A stretch of DNA of 64,000 nucleotides from Rhodococcus wratislaviensis (GTDB lineage Bacteria > Actinomycetota > Actinomycetes > Mycobacteriales > Mycobacteriaceae): the NCBI RefSeq assembly GCF_900455735.1, contig NZ_UAUI01000011.1, forward strand, positions 682,001 to 746,000. Direction: 5' to 3'. The notes under the pieces were generated by a model that saw only the letters and a program-made list of their open reading frames with translations, made no database searches and was not told the origin of the DNA. A program made the position numbers and the translations under genes. Shown here one piece after another: positions 63,534-64,000 of the stretch; within the stretch, counting starts at the first letter, position 1; each line of letters opens with the position of its first letter.

Positions 63534-64000
63534 ATGACTTCCGTATCGGAGACACCGTCCATCACCACTCGTAGCGCAGTCGAGGAGTTCCTCTTCCACG
63601 AAGCCGGCCTGATCGATCGATGGCGGCTCGAGGAGTGGCTCGATCTGTTCACACTCGATTGCACGTACGAGGTGCCCGCCACGGACCGTCCGGACGCAGA
63701 CCCCGGTCTCACCTGGTCGCTCATCAACGACGGTCGCACCATGCTCGAACAACGCGTGATCCGCCTCAAGAAGCCCGAAGCGCACGCCGAGTTTCCGCAC
63801 TCTCAGACGAGCCGGATCGTCGGCAACGTGCAGATTCTCGACGAAACCGACGAATCGATCTCCCTCACCGCAAATTTCATCATCAACCGGGCAAAGGCCG
63901 GCAAGTTCGACACGTACGTCGGCCGATACGAGTACGAGCTCGTCCCCCGGAACTCGTCGTTCCTGATCCGTCGAAAGCGTGCCGTTCTGGCTCACGACAT
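63534..64000 (+). CDS. Ring-hydroxylating dioxygenase, beta subunit (partial, 3' end outside window)
   Basis: The first 155 residues of a small-subunit SnoaL-like beta chain are present: SAVEEFLFHEAGLIDRWRLEEWLDLF is the family opening, and FPHSQTSRIVGNVQI the central part. The beta subunit gives structural support in the alpha3beta3 hexamer. GAAGGA before ATG 63534; it follows the alpha gene after 60 bp. It runs off the right edge, where a ferredoxin and diol dehydrogenase may follow. Confidence 0.92.
   Translation, partial: MTSVSETPSITTRSAVEEFLFHEAGLIDRWRLEEWLDLFTLDCTYEVPATDRPDADPGLTWSLINDGRTMLEQRVIRLKKPEAHAEFPHSQTSRIVGNVQILDETDESISLTANFIINRAKAGKFDTYVGRYEYELVPRNSSFLIRRKRAVLAHD

Noticed and set aside
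1-64000. CRISPR arrays, rRNA, tRNA, phage or replication-origin features
   Set aside because: No regularly spaced repeats, rRNA-like stretches, complete tRNA cloverleafs, integrase/attachment repeats or DnaA-box clusters were seen on reading both strands.

Overview
The window is high-GC actinobacterial DNA. Its traits point to a Rhodococcus-type mycolate actinomycete, probably of the R. opacus/R. jostii group. They are frequent GTG starts with AGGAGG-like ribosome sites, many 1-4 nt stop/start overlaps, a complete Mce lipid-import operon, LD-transpeptidase and NlpC/P60 wall enzymes, and dense catabolic gene clusters. The genus is an inference; there is no rRNA or other definitive marker.

Region 1 (about 0.5-9.5 kb, minus strand) is a sugar-acid (hexuronate/aldonate) operon: LacI regulator, D-2-hydroxyacid dehydrogenase, ManD-type mannonate dehydratase, mannonate/fructuronate oxidoreductase, MHS-family transporter, KDPG-type aldolase, KDG kinase and idonate-type dehydrogenase. 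Most junctions overlap or abut. The first promoter carries two identical 10-bp palindromes exactly 20 bp apart, a probable LacI-family operator pair. A partial acrylyl-CoA-reductase-like gene lies at the left edge.

Region 2 (9.5-17.6 kb) holds a luciferase-like monooxygenase, a bacterial nitric oxide synthase convergent with a group II truncated haemoglobin, a TetR regulator, a MarR-MFS efflux pair, an LD-transpeptidase lipoprotein and an FAD-linked oxidase.

Region 3 (17.6-28.8 kb) is accessory and partly decayed. It contains an IS21-type IstA fragment, a RES toxin/antitoxin pair, two unrecognised membrane proteins that overlap tail to tail, a decayed gene, the 3' end of a secretory lipase, an alpha/beta hydrolase, a DHA2 efflux pump divergent from an HxlR regulator (both apparently leaderless), and a frameshifted IS5-type transposase.

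Region 4 (28.8-64 kb) is the centrepiece, a probable import-and-degradation locus for a hydrophobic terpenoid-like or alkyl-aromatic/alicyclic acid. It comprises a P450 with ferredoxin, an alcohol dehydrogenase leading directly into yrbEAB-mceABCDEF-mas-mas-mceG, then aldehyde dehydrogenase, acyl-CoA ligase, a second ferredoxin, two tandem GAF-LuxR regulators, a quinone oxidoreductase with MarR, acyl-CoA dehydrogenase, SDR, LigB-type extradiol dioxygenase, IclR, ACMSD-like decarboxylase overlapping a meta-cleavage hydrolase, MFS transporter, ferredoxin reductase, a small unknown protein, and Rieske dioxygenase alpha and (partial) beta subunits. The logic reads as Mce uptake; P450/ADH/ALDH oxidation of an alkyl group to an acid; CoA activation and dehydrogenation; and ring dihydroxylation, extradiol cleavage, decarboxylation and C-C hydrolysis. 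The substrate cannot be read from sequence. A frameshifted NlpC/P60 gene sits inside this locus.
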